Notes: a model not told the origin generated them from the sequence alone. A stretch of DNA of 64,000 nt from Rhodococcus yunnanensis NBRC 103083 (GCF_001895005.1 NZ_BCXH01000010.1:124001-188000), one strand, 5' to 3'; shown: positions 55,558-64,000, counted from the first letter of the stretch. A program made the numbers and translations.

Positions 55558-56387
55558 AGTCGGCGCATGATCGCATCACGCAGGGCCGCACGGGGAGTAC
55601 CGGAACCCGTCCGCGAGATCAGCACGAACTCGATGTCACCCGGATCCGGCAGCCCCTGCCCCTCGACGGCGACGAGACCGGCAGGCAGCGTGGATTCGGC
55701 GTGAACCAGAAACCCGAGGCCTGCGTGCGCCGCGGCTCGCAGACCGAGTTCACTGTCGGTGACGCACGTGATCCGCCACCCACGCCCCGCCCGATCCAAT
55801 GCTGCCAGCGCGCAGCTGCGGGTGATGCTGGGTGGGGGATACGTCACGAACGGCACAACCCCGTCGTCGACCTTGGCTCCCAGAGTGCCCGCCCACACGA
55901 GACGATCACTCCACACCAGGTCACCATGAGTTTGACCTGGTCGCCTCTTGCCGAAGACCATGTCCAGTTCACCCGCGTCGAACTTCGCCCGCAACGGTTC
56001 GCTGAGCCCGACACTGAGTTCGAGATCGATGCCGGGGTGCGCCTGCCGGAAGTCGAACAGAATCCGGGGCAGTTCGGTCCCGACGAGGTCGTCGGAGACG
56101 CCGAGTCGTAGGCGTCCGGACAGCGGTGCACCTGCGAAATAGTGCTCCGCCTCGGCGTTGGCGTCGAGAATCGAACGCGCGAACCCGACCATCGCCGCGC
56201 CGTCGGCCGTCAGTTCCATGTTTCGGGTGTCCCGCAGGAACAGCTCACGCCCGACGGCCTTCTCGAGCCGGGTGATGTGTCCGCTCACGGTCGACTGACG
56301 CAGTCCGAGACGCTCGCCCCCCGCGGTGAAGCCACCTTCACGTTCGACTGCGAGGAACGTCCTCAGCAGCACGGGGTCCAGGAGCAT
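55548..56387 (-). CDS. LysR family transcriptional regulator
   Basis: The protein has 279 residues. The winged HTH (LLRTFLAVEREGGFTAGGERLGLRQSTVSGHITRLEKAVGRELFLRDTRNMELTADG) is followed by the substrate-binding domain (RLRLGVSDDLVGTELPRILFDFRQAHPGIDLELSVG). It is divergent from the SBF-like transporter with 75 bp between starts and a LysR-type box between them, so it probably controls uptake or export by that carrier. Its stop codon falls inside a 15-bp tandem repeat. Confidence 0.92.
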   Translation of the reverse strand: MLLDPVLLRTFLAVEREGGFTAGGERLGLRQSTVSGHITRLEKAVGRELFLRDTRNMELTADGAAMVGFARSILDANAEAEHYFAGAPLSGRLRLGVSDDLVGTELPRILFDFRQAHPGIDLELSVGLSEPLRAKFDAGELDMVFGKRRPGQTHGDLVWSDRLVWAGTLGAKVDDGVVPFVTYPPPSITRSCALAALDRAGRGWRITCVTDSELGLRAAAHAGLGFLVHAESTLPAGLVAVEGQGLPDPGDIEFVLISRTGSGTPRAALRDAIMRRLRH

Positions 56388-56413
56388 CCCCGATATCTAT
56401 CACGATTCACGAT

Positions 56414-56430
56414 TGCAGTAAACGTCTGCA
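56414..56430. promoter_or_regulatory. LysR-type box in the divergent promoter
   Basis: TGCAG-TAAACGT-CTGCA (arms of 5, spacer of 7) sits mid-way between the two starts. It is flanked by ATCACGA (56397) and TCGTGAT (56438), which form an outer inverted repeat. Confidence 0.65.
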
Positions 56431-56462
56431 TCAACTTTCGTGATCAATTGTCGGCCGATATC

Positions 56463-57479
56463 GTGAGCAGAGTGAATCTTCTCCGACAGGCACGCCCGGA
56501 CGGGTTCGTTCTCGGCATCATCGCGGTGGCCGCGCTGGCGAGTGTCCTCCCCGCCACCGGCACCGCCGAGACCGTGCTCGGATGGGCCACCAAGATCGCC
56601 ATCGGACTTCTCTTCCTCATCTACGGCGCCCGGTTGTCACCCCAGGAGGCGTGGGAGGGGGTCAAGCACTGGCGGTTGCACTCGGTCGTTCTCGCGACGA
56701 CCTACGTGCTGTTCCCGCTGATCGGACTGGCTCTGCGCATACTGGAGCCGACGATCCTGACCCAGGATCTCTACACCGGCATTCTGTTCCTGTGCCTCGT
56801 TCCGTCGACGGTGCAGTCGTCGATCGCGTTCACCTCCATCGCCAAGGGGAACGTCGCCGGTGCCGTCGTCAGCGCATCGTTCTCCAACATCGTGGGTGTC
56901 TTCGTCACTCCGTTCCTCGTGATTCTGCTGATGAACACCTCCGGCGACGCCCACGTGGACGCGTCGTCGATCGTGAACATCGCCGTGCAGCTGCTTCTTC
57001 CGTTTCTCCTGGGACAGCTGATACGCCCACTCGTCACCGGATGGTTGTCGAGGCACACCACCCCGACCAAGGTCGTCGACCGCGGTTCGATTCTTCTCGT
57101 CGTCTACGCCGCGTTCAGCGAATCCATGAACCAGCACGTGTGGTCGTCGGTGTCGGTGTGGCAGATCGTCGCGGTGGTTCTCACGTGCATCTTCATCCTC
57201 GCGCTCGTTCTCGCGCTCACCTACTTCATCGGCAGGGCCATGGGCTTGCCGCTGGCAGATCGAATCGTGCTCGTCTTCTGTGGATCGAAGAAGAGCCTCG
57301 CCAGCGGACTGCCGATGGCCTCGGTGCTGTTCGCGGGCCAACCCGTCGGACTGATCGTGCTGCCGTTGCTTCTGTTCCATCAGATTCAACTGATGGTGTG
57401 TGCCGTGCTCGCGCAGCGATACGCACGCGCGCACGTTTCGCACGTCGTGGGTGATGCGGAGCCTGCACTGCGCGACTAG
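56463..57479 (+). CDS. Bile acid:sodium symporter family transporter (SBF-like)
   Basis: The protein has 338 residues from GTG 56463; GTG 56472 is an alternative. It has about ten membrane helices with the SBF-like blocks LFLIYGARLSPQEAWEGVKHWRLH, CLVPSTVQSSIAFTSIAKGNVAGAVVSASFSN and FCGSKKSLASGLPMASVLF. This branch (PF13593) includes putative organic-anion or sodium symporters of unknown substrate in bacteria. Paired with the divergent LysR gene. Confidence 0.88.
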   Translation: MSRVNLLRQARPDGFVLGIIAVAALASVLPATGTAETVLGWATKIAIGLLFLIYGARLSPQEAWEGVKHWRLHSVVLATTYVLFPLIGLALRILEPTILTQDLYTGILFLCLVPSTVQSSIAFTSIAKGNVAGAVVSASFSNIVGVFVTPFLVILLMNTSGDAHVDASSIVNIAVQLLLPFLLGQLIRPLVTGWLSRHTTPTKVVDRGSILLVVYAAFSESMNQHVWSSVSVWQIVAVVLTCIFILALVLALTYFIGRAMGLPLADRIVLVFCGSKKSLASGLPMASVLFAGQPVGLIVLPLLLFHQIQLMVCAVLAQRYARAHVSHVVGDAEPALRD

Positions 57480-57489
57480 CGTCGGCCAG

Positions 57490-57529
57490 GCCTAGCCCTT
57501 CGACCTGGGGGCCTAGCCCTTTGACCTGG
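57490..57529 (+). repeat. 21-bp tandem duplication before gadB
   Basis: GCCTAGCCCTTCGACCTGG (57490-57508) recurs as GCCTAGCCCTTTGACCTGG (57511-57529). The second copy runs into the GGAGG ribosome binding site of the decarboxylase. Confidence 0.7.
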
Positions 57530-57537
57530 AGGAACAC

Positions 57538-58911
57538 GTGGTTCACAGAAAGCATCCCGACGGCGTGATCTCCGCGGCGTACACCGGACGAATCGCGACG
57601 AACCCGGTGCCCGCCCTCCGACTGCCCGACGAGCAACTCGACCCGGAAGCCGCCTACCGCTTCATTCACGACGAACTGATGCTCGACGGTTCATCCCGCC
57701 TCAATCTGGCCACGTTCGTCACCACGTGGATGGATCCACAGGCCGAGAAGCTGATGGCGGAAACCTTCGACAAGAACATGATCGACAAGGACGAGTACCC
57801 GGCGACGGCGTCCATCGAAGAGCGCTGTGTCAACATGGTGGCAGACCTCTTCCACGCCCCAGGTCTCGATCCCGAGGATTCCGCAAGTGCGACGGGCGTG
57901 TCGACCATCGGGTCGAGCGAGGCCGTCATGCTCGCGGGACTTGCACTGAAGTGGCGGTGGCGGGCACGAGTCGAGGATTCCTCGAGGCCGAATCTCGTGC
58001 TGGGCAGCAATGTTCAGGTGGTATGGGAGAAGTTCTGTCGATACTTCGACGTCGAACCCAGGTATCTGCCGATGGAACCGGGCCGCTACGTCATCACACC
58101 CGAGCAGGTCCGAGAAGCCGTCGACGAGAACACGATCGGCGTCGTGGCCATTCTGGGAACGACCTTCACCGGCGAACTCGAACCCGTCTCGGAGATCTGC
58201 GACGTACTCGACGCACTGGCAGCGGGCGGAGGCCCGGACATACCGGTGCATGTCGACGCGGCCAGCGGCGGTTTCGTCGTGCCGTTCCTGCAGCCGCACC
58301 TCGAATGGGATTTCCGACTGCCGCGGGTGAAGTCGATCAACGCGAGCGGCCACAAGTACGGACTCACTTATCCCGGAATAGGTTTCGCGGTCTGGCGCAC
58401 ACGGGAGGATCTACCGGAGGACCTCGTGTTCCGAGTGAACTATCTCGGCGGCGACATGCCGACGTTCACGCTGAACTTCTCCCGCCCCGGTAATCAGGTC
58501 ATCGGGCAGTACTACAACTTCCTTCGGTTGGGCCGCTCCGGTTACACCGACATCATGGAAGCGCTGCGCGACACCGCAGTTCGAGTCAGTGGGCACCTGG
58601 CCGAACACCCGGCGTTCGAGGTCATCACCGACGGCAGCGCCATTCCGGTGATCTCGTTCAAGCTCACCGGGGACCACCCGTACACGGTCTTCGACGTCTC
58701 CCACGAGTTGCGCGCCCTCGGCTGGCAGGTGCCCGCGTACACGATGCCCGACAACGCCACCGATATCGCCGTGCTCCGGATCGTCGTCCGTGAGGGGTTC
58801 AGCGCGGACCTCGGGCGGCTGTTGTGCATCGCGATCGGCGAGGTGATCGACCAATTGGATTCCATCGCGGCCGGCGGGGGGCATTCGACGGCAACACATT
58901 TCGCGCACTGA
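57538..58911 (+). CDS. gadB: Glutamate decarboxylase
   Basis: The protein has 457 residues from GTG 57538 (GGAGGAACAC upstream). It is a PLP fold-type I decarboxylase of group II: STIGSSEAVMLAGLALKWRWR, IPVHVDAASGGFV (D240 contacts the pyridine nitrogen), and INASGHKYGL (Lys273 forms the Schiff base). It converts glutamate to GABA and CO2, consuming a proton. The N-terminal PVPALRLPDEQLDPEAAYRFIHDELMLDG is typical of GadA/B. No antiporter gadC is adjacent. Located 58 bp after the SBF transporter on the same strand. Confidence 0.96.
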   Translation: MVHRKHPDGVISAAYTGRIATNPVPALRLPDEQLDPEAAYRFIHDELMLDGSSRLNLATFVTTWMDPQAEKLMAETFDKNMIDKDEYPATASIEERCVNMVADLFHAPGLDPEDSASATGVSTIGSSEAVMLAGLALKWRWRARVEDSSRPNLVLGSNVQVVWEKFCRYFDVEPRYLPMEPGRYVITPEQVREAVDENTIGVVAILGTTFTGELEPVSEICDVLDALAAGGGPDIPVHVDAASGGFVVPFLQPHLEWDFRLPRVKSINASGHKYGLTYPGIGFAVWRTREDLPEDLVFRVNYLGGDMPTFTLNFSRPGNQVIGQYYNFLRLGRSGYTDIMEALRDTAVRVSGHLAEHPAFEVITDGSAIPVISFKLTGDHPYTVFDVSHELRALGWQVPAYTMPDNATDIAVLRIVVREGFSADLGRLLCIAIGEVIDQLDSIAAGGGHSTATHFAH

Positions 58912-58941
58912 CACCGCCCGCGCACGGGCGCCGAAGGGGCA

Positions 58942-59550
58942 CTAGTTGCGTTCGACGTCGATCGGATGCGAGGCCAACATGGCCAGCGGCATGGGCTGTC
59001 GACGCAGCACGTGAGCCCACATGTCGACCTTCGGCGGCCCGATGACGTCGGAAGCCAGTGCGGACACGACCATCCAGTCGTCACGCTCCAGCTCGCCGTC
59101 GAGCTGTCCGAGCGTCCACCCCGAGTACCCGGCAAAGATGCGCACGCCTTCGACGAGTGGTGCGATCTCCGACGGGTCCGAGTCGAGATCGACCATGACC
59201 ACACGCCCGTCCACCCTCCTGAGCCCGGGCACACCGTCGACCTGAACGCCGGTCCGCACCGTCGCCAGGCACAGCGCCGAGTCCCGCTTGACCGGACCAC
59301 CGACGTAGAGTGCTTTCGGCCGTGCCGCCAGCTCGCTCCACTGCGGCAGGACGTTCGTCACGGCCGTCTCACTCGGGCGATTGATGACGACGCCCAGGCT
59401 GCCTGCGTCGTTGTGCTCGATGACGTACACGACCGTCCGTCTGAACGTCGGCTCGACGAGTTCGATCGACGACACCAACAAACTTCCCGGGCGTACCGCC
59501 TGATCGGCGGATGCCGTCCGGTCCTCGGGTTCCTCCGCATGCGCCGCCAT
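58942..59550 (-). CDS. YqgE/AlgH family protein
   Basis: The protein has 202 residues. PGSLLVSSIELVEPTFRRTVVYVIEHNDAGSLGVVINRPSE is the UPF0301/AlgH signature start, and YVGGPV and IFAGYSGWTLGQLDGEL complete the pattern. The family is widespread, cytoplasmic and without an established biochemical role. Single gene, convergent with gadB. Confidence 0.93.
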   Translation of the reverse strand: MAAHAEEPEDRTASADQAVRPGSLLVSSIELVEPTFRRTVVYVIEHNDAGSLGVVINRPSETAVTNVLPQWSELAARPKALYVGGPVKRDSALCLATVRTGVQVDGVPGLRRVDGRVVMVDLDSDPSEIAPLVEGVRIFAGYSGWTLGQLDGELERDDWMVVSALASDVIGPPKVDMWAHVLRRQPMPLAMLASHPIDVERN

Positions 59551-59610
59551 GACAACATTGTGGCACCGCGTACTACCCGATGTGACGCAAGGGATCGGAC
59601 GAGTCGTGAC

Positions 59611-60300
59611 TCAGGTCAGCCCGGCGAGTTCGACGAAAAGGGCGAGCTGGTACTCGAAGATCTGGTCTCTGGCCCCGAACGTGTCGGATCCGTACTGGTC
59701 GAAGACATCGAAGCTGACCGCGCCGAACAGCGACGCCCACACCGTGACTCCCCGGGCCAACGCGTCGTCGGACATGTCCGTGCCCATTTCGTTACGAATG
59801 TCCGAGAAGTCTCCGTGCAGTCCGGACAGGGACGCCGGAGTGGTTCGTGCCACGAGTCTGTCCTCGCGCCAGGCCTCGTCGAAGATCTGCACCAGTTTCA
59901 CGATCACCCGCGTGCCCGGTCCGGTCGTCTGTTCGGCCGGCGCGTGATACCCGGGAACCGGACTGCCGAACAGCAGCGCGTATCCGGCGGGCTCACGCAG
60001 ACCCCATGACCTGACCGTCCGCCCGAGCGTGAGGAACTTCTCGACGGGCCCGTCGGCTGCATCGACCGCTGCATCGACCTCGTCTCCCAGCTGGGTGTAC
60101 GCGTCGACGACGAGCAGCGTCAGCAGCTCGTCCCGGCTCTTGACATAGCGATAGACAGCCGACGACACGACGCCGAGATCCCGTGCAACCGCCCGCAGCG
60201 ACAACGCCGCGGCCCCGTCGGCGGCCAGATGCTCGCGGCCGATTCGAGTGATGTCGAGAAGAGTCTGAGCCCTGGCGCGTTCGCGGGGGGTGGTGGACAT
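59611..60300 (-). CDS. TetR family transcriptional regulator
   Basis: The protein has 229 residues from ATG 60300. HTH: ARAQTLLDITRIGREHLAADGAAALSLRAVARDLGVVSSAVYRYVKSRDELL; the C-terminal domain is of the TetR_C type with a WG pattern (RSWGLREPAGYALLFGSPVPGYHAP). It starts 36 bp after the XRE gene on the same strand and may be part of that unit. It is a candidate to bind the AGAGCA-G-TGCTCT operators at 62.4 kb. Confidence 0.9.
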   Translation of the reverse strand: MSTTPRERARAQTLLDITRIGREHLAADGAAALSLRAVARDLGVVSSAVYRYVKSRDELLTLLVVDAYTQLGDEVDAAVDAADGPVEKFLTLGRTVRSWGLREPAGYALLFGSPVPGYHAPAEQTTGPGTRVIVKLVQIFDEAWREDRLVARTTPASLSGLHGDFSDIRNEMGTDMSDDALARGVTVWASLFGAVSFDVFDQYGSDTFGARDQIFEYQLALFVELAGLT

Positions 60301-60335
60301 GGGAGACACACTATCGGCGAGCCGGATCGCCGCGG

Positions 60336-60578
60336 TCACGCCGTGGACTCGCTTGATCCGAGTCGCGGATGCGGATCGATCGAGAAGATGACCTCGACCG
60401 GAACCTCGAAGTACGCCGCGATCCGCAGAGCCAGGTGAAGGCTGGGACTGTATTCGCCGCGCTCGAGGTATCCGACCGTTTGATAGTGGACACCCAACGC
60501 GTCCGCCAAATCCCGCCGCGAGATCTGGCGTTCCGCGCGCAACATCGCGATGCGGTTGTAGATGACTTCAGTAGGCAC
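60336..60578 (-). CDS. XRE family regulator, small
   Basis: The protein has 80 residues from GTG 60578, overlapping the permease stop by 11 bp. IAMLRAERQISRRDLADALGVHYQTVGYLERGEYSPSLHLALRIAAYFEVPVEVIF is a Cro/CI-type HTH of the YozG-like group that frequently travels with ABC-2 exporters. Probably an autoregulator of the operon. Confidence 0.9.
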   Translation of the reverse strand: MPTEVIYNRIAMLRAERQISRRDLADALGVHYQTVGYLERGEYSPSLHLALRIAAYFEVPVEVIFSIDPHPRLGSSESTA

Positions 60579-61419
60579 GTGCCAGTGCCCTGTCTCGTCG
60601 TTCGTCCACCTTGCTGCCGGACTCGTTTCGGGCCATGCGAGACAACACTATCGGGGCCGCGACCAGACCGACGATTGCCCAGGCACCGAGTGCAGCTGCG
60701 GTCTCGAGGTGCCGCCACGACTGATCGAGTTCGACGACGACCGCATCGGGCGGCAGCAACGCCGACCGCAACCCGAGACCGAGCCAGTAGCACGGGAGTA
60801 CCTGCGCCACGTCCTGCAACCAGCCGGGCAACGCGGTGATGGGGTAGAAGATCCCGGAGATACCGACGACGACCATCAACGGCATGGTCACGAAGAACAA
60901 GGCACGGGCAGTGCCCACCAACGCACCGAGCACGGCGCCGAGCGGCAGCGTGGCGAGCAGACCGAGCAGCACGACCCAGACCAACGTGAACCAGGATCCG
61001 ATGCTGCCGAGCGAGACACCCCCGACGATGATCGCGCCCGCGACCAGTATCGCAATCACCTGGACCGTCACCGTCACGGCGTTGCTGCCGACTCGTCCGA
61101 TGAAGTATCCGATCATTCCGTTCGGAGTAGCCTTGGCGCGAAGGAGAGTCCCGTCCTCGCGGTCGAGCACGATGGCTTCGCCGATGGTGTAGACACCGTT
61201 GAAGAAGATGATCGTTCCCATGACCCCTGGCAGGGCGAGAACCGCCAAGCTGTAGTTCGTGTCCTGAAACGATCCGTTCCGCATGAAGAACAGCGCGACC
61301 ATGATCAGGGCGGGGAACAGAAACACGGCGGCGAGACCTTGCGGGTCCGTGAACATCTGCCGCACTTCGATTCTCGTACGCCGAAGGCCGGACCGGACGG
61401 CTACGCTCTTGGCATTCAT
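60568..61419 (-). CDS. ABC-2 type exporter permease
   Basis: The protein has 283 residues with six membrane helices in the ABC-2 arrangement. RRTRIEVRQMFTDPQGLAAVFLFPALIM opens it; REDGTLLRAKATPNGMIGYFIGRV is the typical coupling segment (DGTL-x-x-KA-x-P); FYPITALPGWLQDVAQVLPCYWLGLGLR follows. It pairs with the ATPase encoded just upstream (ATGA overlap). Substrate unknown; drug or lipid export is usual for the family. Confidence 0.9.
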   Translation of the reverse strand: MNAKSVAVRSGLRRTRIEVRQMFTDPQGLAAVFLFPALIMVALFFMRNGSFQDTNYSLAVLALPGVMGTIIFFNGVYTIGEAIVLDREDGTLLRAKATPNGMIGYFIGRVGSNAVTVTVQVIAILVAGAIIVGGVSLGSIGSWFTLVWVVLLGLLATLPLGAVLGALVGTARALFFVTMPLMVVVGISGIFYPITALPGWLQDVAQVLPCYWLGLGLRSALLPPDAVVVELDQSWRHLETAAALGAWAIVGLVAAPIVLSRMARNESGSKVDERRDRALARAY

Positions 61420-62321
61420 CGTGTCATCACTTCCAATGTCGGTGCGCTGTCCGGCGATTCCTGTTCGTGAACCAACATCATGTACGTGTCCTCCAAACTC
61501 GCGCGGCGCACCTCCAGATCGACGACGCGATCGCCGTGCTGCAGGTACAGATCGTGCACGAATTTCGCTGCCTCCGTGCTGCTGTGGACCGACCGCAGAC
61601 CGTCGACACTCCAGCGCACCTCCGAATCGGCCGGGATACCCCTGGACAACTCGTCGGGTGAGCCGTCGGCGATGATGGCGCCTCCAGCGAGGATCACGAT
61701 GCGATCGGCCAGCTTCTCGGCTTCGTCCAGATCATGCGTCGTGACGAGGATGGTCGTTCCCTCGAGATCGGCCAATCTGTGTACCAACTCGTGGAATTCA
61801 CGACGACCATCGGGATCGAAGCCTGCGGTCGGCTCGTCGAGAAACAGCAGTTCCGGTTTGCCGACGATCCCGATGGCCACATCGAGTCGCCTGCGTTGCC
61901 CTCCCGACAACGACGCGATCTTCGAGTGCGCGTGTCCGGTGAGCCCGACGAGTTCGAGTAGCTCGCCGACGTTCCACGACGTTCCGAACGGCGCATAGAA
62001 AGATCCGAGGTAGTCGAGGAGCTCACGTACCCTCCACCGTCCGTGATCGCGCCACGATTGCAGTACTACTCCCACGCGAGCCCTCCAGGCCTCGTCGCCG
62101 TCGGCGGGATCGACGCCGAGTACCTCGACCCTTCCTGCGGAACGGAGTCGAAATCCCTCGAGAATCTCGAGCGTCGTGGATTTGCCCGCGCCGTTGGGAC
62201 CGAGCATCACCAGTACCTCGCCCTGGTGGGCCCTGAAGGACACGCCTTTCAGAACATCGGTGCTCCCGTATCTCATTCTTACGTTCTCGACGTCGACAAC
62301 GACGTCCCTCGAAGAATTCAC
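61416..62321 (-). CDS. ABC exporter ATPase
   Basis: The protein has 301 residues from GTG 62321, where GGGAGGCAG lies just upstream; ATG 62387 would extend over an A/T-rich stretch that looks like the promoter (TAGGTATGCTAC). Walker A is GPNGAGKST, the signature is LSGGQRRRLDVA, Walker B is LLFLDEPTAG, and the H-loop is VTTHDLDEAEKL. The C-terminal about 70 residues are typical of ABC-2 drug exporters. First gene of a three-gene operon with permease and XRE regulator. Confidence 0.93.
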   Translation of the reverse strand: MNSSRDVVVDVENVRMRYGSTDVLKGVSFRAHQGEVLVMLGPNGAGKSTTLEILEGFRLRSAGRVEVLGVDPADGDEAWRARVGVVLQSWRDHGRWRVRELLDYLGSFYAPFGTSWNVGELLELVGLTGHAHSKIASLSGGQRRRLDVAIGIVGKPELLFLDEPTAGFDPDGRREFHELVHRLADLEGTTILVTTHDLDEAEKLADRIVILAGGAIIADGSPDELSRGIPADSEVRWSVDGLRSVHSSTEAAKFVHDLYLQHGDRVVDLEVRRASLEDTYMMLVHEQESPDSAPTLEVMTR

Positions 62322-62408
62322 CCTGCCTCCCGGCGTCGTGGGTCGATGATGATTTGTAGCATACCTACTATATTCCGTATTTTCCATAGGAAGCTTTCTC
62401 ACTTTGCG

Positions 62409-62473
62409 AGAGCAGTGCTCTTGCTTTTCGGTCGGAACGGGTGCACACTCGAAGAAACAGAGAGCAGTGCTCA
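62409..62473. promoter_or_regulatory. Two TetR-type operators before the epimerase gene
   Basis: AGAGCA-G-TGCTCT (62409-62421) is a perfect inverted repeat. AGAGCA-G-TGCTCA (62461-62473) is a second, nearly perfect copy. Centres are 52 bp apart. GAGCA-N-TGCTC is a known TetR-family operator form. The second copy ends 22 bp before the gene start. Confidence 0.7.
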
Positions 62474-62494
62474 CATTCGAGTCGAGGAGACATC

Positions 62495-63427
62495 ATGAAC
62501 CAACTGCACGTCGTCACCGGAGCAGGACCCGTCGGATGGACCGTCGCGGAACAATTGGCTGCACAGGGTCATTCGGTTCGCGTACTCACACGCTCCGGCT
62601 CGGGGCCGGAGCACCCGTCCATCGAACGACGCCGCGTCGACATCGAAACAGGGGACCTACGAGCAGAATTCGAGGGTGCCACCGCCATCTACCACTGCAC
62701 CCACGTCGCCTACGAGGACACGGTGTGGCGCGCGAAGCTTCCGATGATGGAACGTCGAGTTCTCGACGCCGCCGCGGGCACCGTCGTGGTGTTCCCCGAG
62801 AGTCTGTACGCGTACGGGAGGATCGACGGACCCATCCGGGAGGATGCTCCGCGAAATGCGACTCACCGCAAGCTCGGTGTCCGAACCCAACTTCTTGCAG
62901 CCCGTGACGCACATGCAACACCGACCATCAGCGTCGCCGCTTCGGACTTCTACGGACCGAAGGTGCTCACGGCACACATGGGTGATCGTGTCGTACCGAA
63001 CGTGCTGGAACACAAAACCATTCGGGTACTCGCCAATGCCGACCTACCCCACTCGTTCACCTACGTTCCGGACTTCGCGGCCGCGATGATCGCCGCTGCA
63101 GCCGACCGATCCCTGTGGAACACCTTCCTGCACGCACCCACCGTGCCCGCGGTCACCCAGCGCGAGATGATCGAAATATTCTCGCGCGCAGCAGGAGTGG
63201 AGACACCCAAGGTCGGCGTACTTCCGGTCTGGATGATGCGCACACTGGGCATTGCACCGGGACCGATCAAGGAACTCGGCGACACTCTGTACCAGTTCCA
63301 GTACCCGTTCCGACTCGACAGCAGCCGGAGCGAGAAGATTCTCGGCATTCATCCGACGCCCCTCGAGGCCGGAGCCGCCGCCACGATCGCCTGGTGGAAG
63401 GCGAAGGAGCACTCCTCGGCCGCCTGA
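62495..63427 (+). CDS. NAD-dependent epimerase/dehydratase-like protein
   Basis: The protein has 310 residues from ATG 62495 (GAGGAGACATC). HVVTGAGPVGWTVAEQLAAQGHSV is an atypical Rossmann motif (TGAGPVG); the rest follows the extended-SDR/NmrA-like pattern (FPESLYAYGR in the active-site Tyr region, ASDFYGP, FTYVPDFAAAM). The classical YxxxK is not obvious, since YAYGR lacks the Lys, so catalysis is uncertain. It is behind TetR-type operators and divergent from the ABC operon. Confidence 0.85.
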   Translation: MNQLHVVTGAGPVGWTVAEQLAAQGHSVRVLTRSGSGPEHPSIERRRVDIETGDLRAEFEGATAIYHCTHVAYEDTVWRAKLPMMERRVLDAAAGTVVVFPESLYAYGRIDGPIREDAPRNATHRKLGVRTQLLAARDAHATPTISVAASDFYGPKVLTAHMGDRVVPNVLEHKTIRVLANADLPHSFTYVPDFAAAMIAAAADRSLWNTFLHAPTVPAVTQREMIEIFSRAAGVETPKVGVLPVWMMRTLGIAPGPIKELGDTLYQFQYPFRLDSSRSEKILGIHPTPLEAGAAATIAWWKAKEHSSAA

Positions 63428-63460
63428 GGCTCCTCGCACTGTCGGTATTACAGTGCAGCA

Positions 63461-64000
63461 GTGAGCAACGAGACCCTCCTGGCGCGCCTTCGAGATTCGC
63501 CCGGAGCAGGCAAACTCACCGCCATCCGTTTTGCAGGCCAGTTCGGCGACGGCCTGTTCCAGGCTGCGTTGAGCGGGGCCATCCTGTTCAACCCGGAACG
63601 TGAATCGAATCCAGCGGCGATCGCTGCCGGATTCGCCGTACTGCTCGTTCCGTATTCGGTGATCGGGCCGTTCGCCGGTGCCATGCTCGATCGCTGGGAT
63701 CGCCGCGCGGTGGTGCTGTGGGCGAACGTCCTGCGCATGATCCTCATTGCCGTCACCGCATCACTCCTGTTCGCAGGCGGAGGAGAGACACCCCTACTGC
63801 TGCTTGCATTGACGACGGTGGGGCTGAGCCGCTTCGTACTTGCCGGAGTGTCGGCATCGTTGCCGCACGTCGTCCGCACCTCGTGGCTCGTGCCGATGAA
63901 CTCGCTTCTCGCCACCGTCGGATCCGGTTTCGCCGCAGCGGGTGCGGGAGCCGCAGTCGCCATCATCGGAGGAATCGGGGCAGGCGACGTCGGATCAGGG
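63461..64000 (+). CDS. MFS transporter, N-terminal part (runs off window)
   Basis: GTG 63461 opens a frame that stays open for 180 codons to the window edge. The sequence (LTAIRFAGQFGDGLFQAALSGAIL…, VPYSVIGPFAGAMLDRWDRR) shows the first four helices and the D-R-x-D-R-R loop of MFS exporters of the MFS_3/enterobactin-exporter-like type. Three to four helices are visible; the rest lies beyond 64000. It is 33 bp after the epimerase-like gene. Confidence 0.85.
   Translation, partial: MSNETLLARLRDSPGAGKLTAIRFAGQFGDGLFQAALSGAILFNPERESNPAAIAAGFAVLLVPYSVIGPFAGAMLDRWDRRAVVLWANVLRMILIAVTASLLFAGGGETPLLLLALTTVGLSRFVLAGVSASLPHVVRTSWLVPMNSLLATVGSGFAAAGAGAAVAIIGGIGAGDVGSG

Noticed and set aside
54159-56111. 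A 650-codon plus-strand open frame across the lipase and LysR genes
   Set aside because: It spans two genes and their intergenic region, includes the 15-bp repeat, and has no recognisable domain.

Overview
The window looks like a chromosome segment of a mycolic-acid actinomycete, most likely Rhodococcus or a close relative. The DNA is GC-rich throughout. It carries an antigen-85-like esterase, a GH63 glucosylglycerate hydrolase of mycobacterial type, an lrp/brnFE unit as in Corynebacterium, and many GTG starts with tight operon overlaps. The assignment rests on gene content only; there is no rRNA or tRNA in the window.

Layout. (1) 1-9.7 kb: the 3' end of a large non-ribosomal peptide synthetase (A-PCP-C-A-PCP-C-A-PCP-TE, open at the left edge), translationally coupled to a secreted esterase. 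(2) 9.7-14.5 kb: housekeeping and accessory genes (GH25 lysozyme, glucosylglycerate hydrolase, DinB-like, SDR, GNAT, PPOX), interrupted by two arrays of a palindromic intergenic repeat with a 51-bp period. (3) 14.5-18.4 kb: a scarred zone with a frameshifted transposase, about 1 kb without a convincing gene, a TetX-like monooxygenase/TetR divergon with two visible operators, an SDR fragment and a small zinc-ribbon gene. (4) 18.4-39.6 kb: a defence-type island. It holds a LexA-boxed DUF5131 gene convergent with tcmP, an RNase H-domain protein, and a type I restriction system: an HTH/degenerate-methylase/TRD fusion, hsdM, hsdS, a PLD-family protein and several unknowns. hsdR lies about 10 kb further on. 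Between the two parts is a minus-strand block (a two-gene QAGRD-motif pair, lipoprotein, Fic protein, zinc-knuckle protein, small membrane proteins). The same palindrome, TTGATAAC-N4-GTTATCA, lies upstream of the methylase-fusion gene and upstream of hsdR. (5) 39.7-48.1 kb: glutaminase, lrp/brnFE, SGNH hydrolase, an orphan NRPS-type thioesterase, a SARP-like regulator divergent from an SDR, and a secretory lipase. (6) 48.2-64 kb: a third repeat array (52-bp period), leuS, membrane proteins, a GGDEF protein, a lipase, a LysR/SBF-transporter divergon, glutamate decarboxylase, YqgE, TetR, an ABC exporter operon with an XRE regulator, an epimerase-like protein behind TetR-type operators, and a truncated MFS gene.

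How it works together. The most distinctive unit is the restriction island. Its two halves appear to share an operator, and it carries a non-standard methylase-like subunit beside a normal HsdM. It also encloses a candidate amyloid-motif effector/receptor pair and a Fic protein. Next in interest are the palindromic arrays and the SOS-box three-Cys-motif gene. All functional statements are by-eye family recognition; no searches were run.
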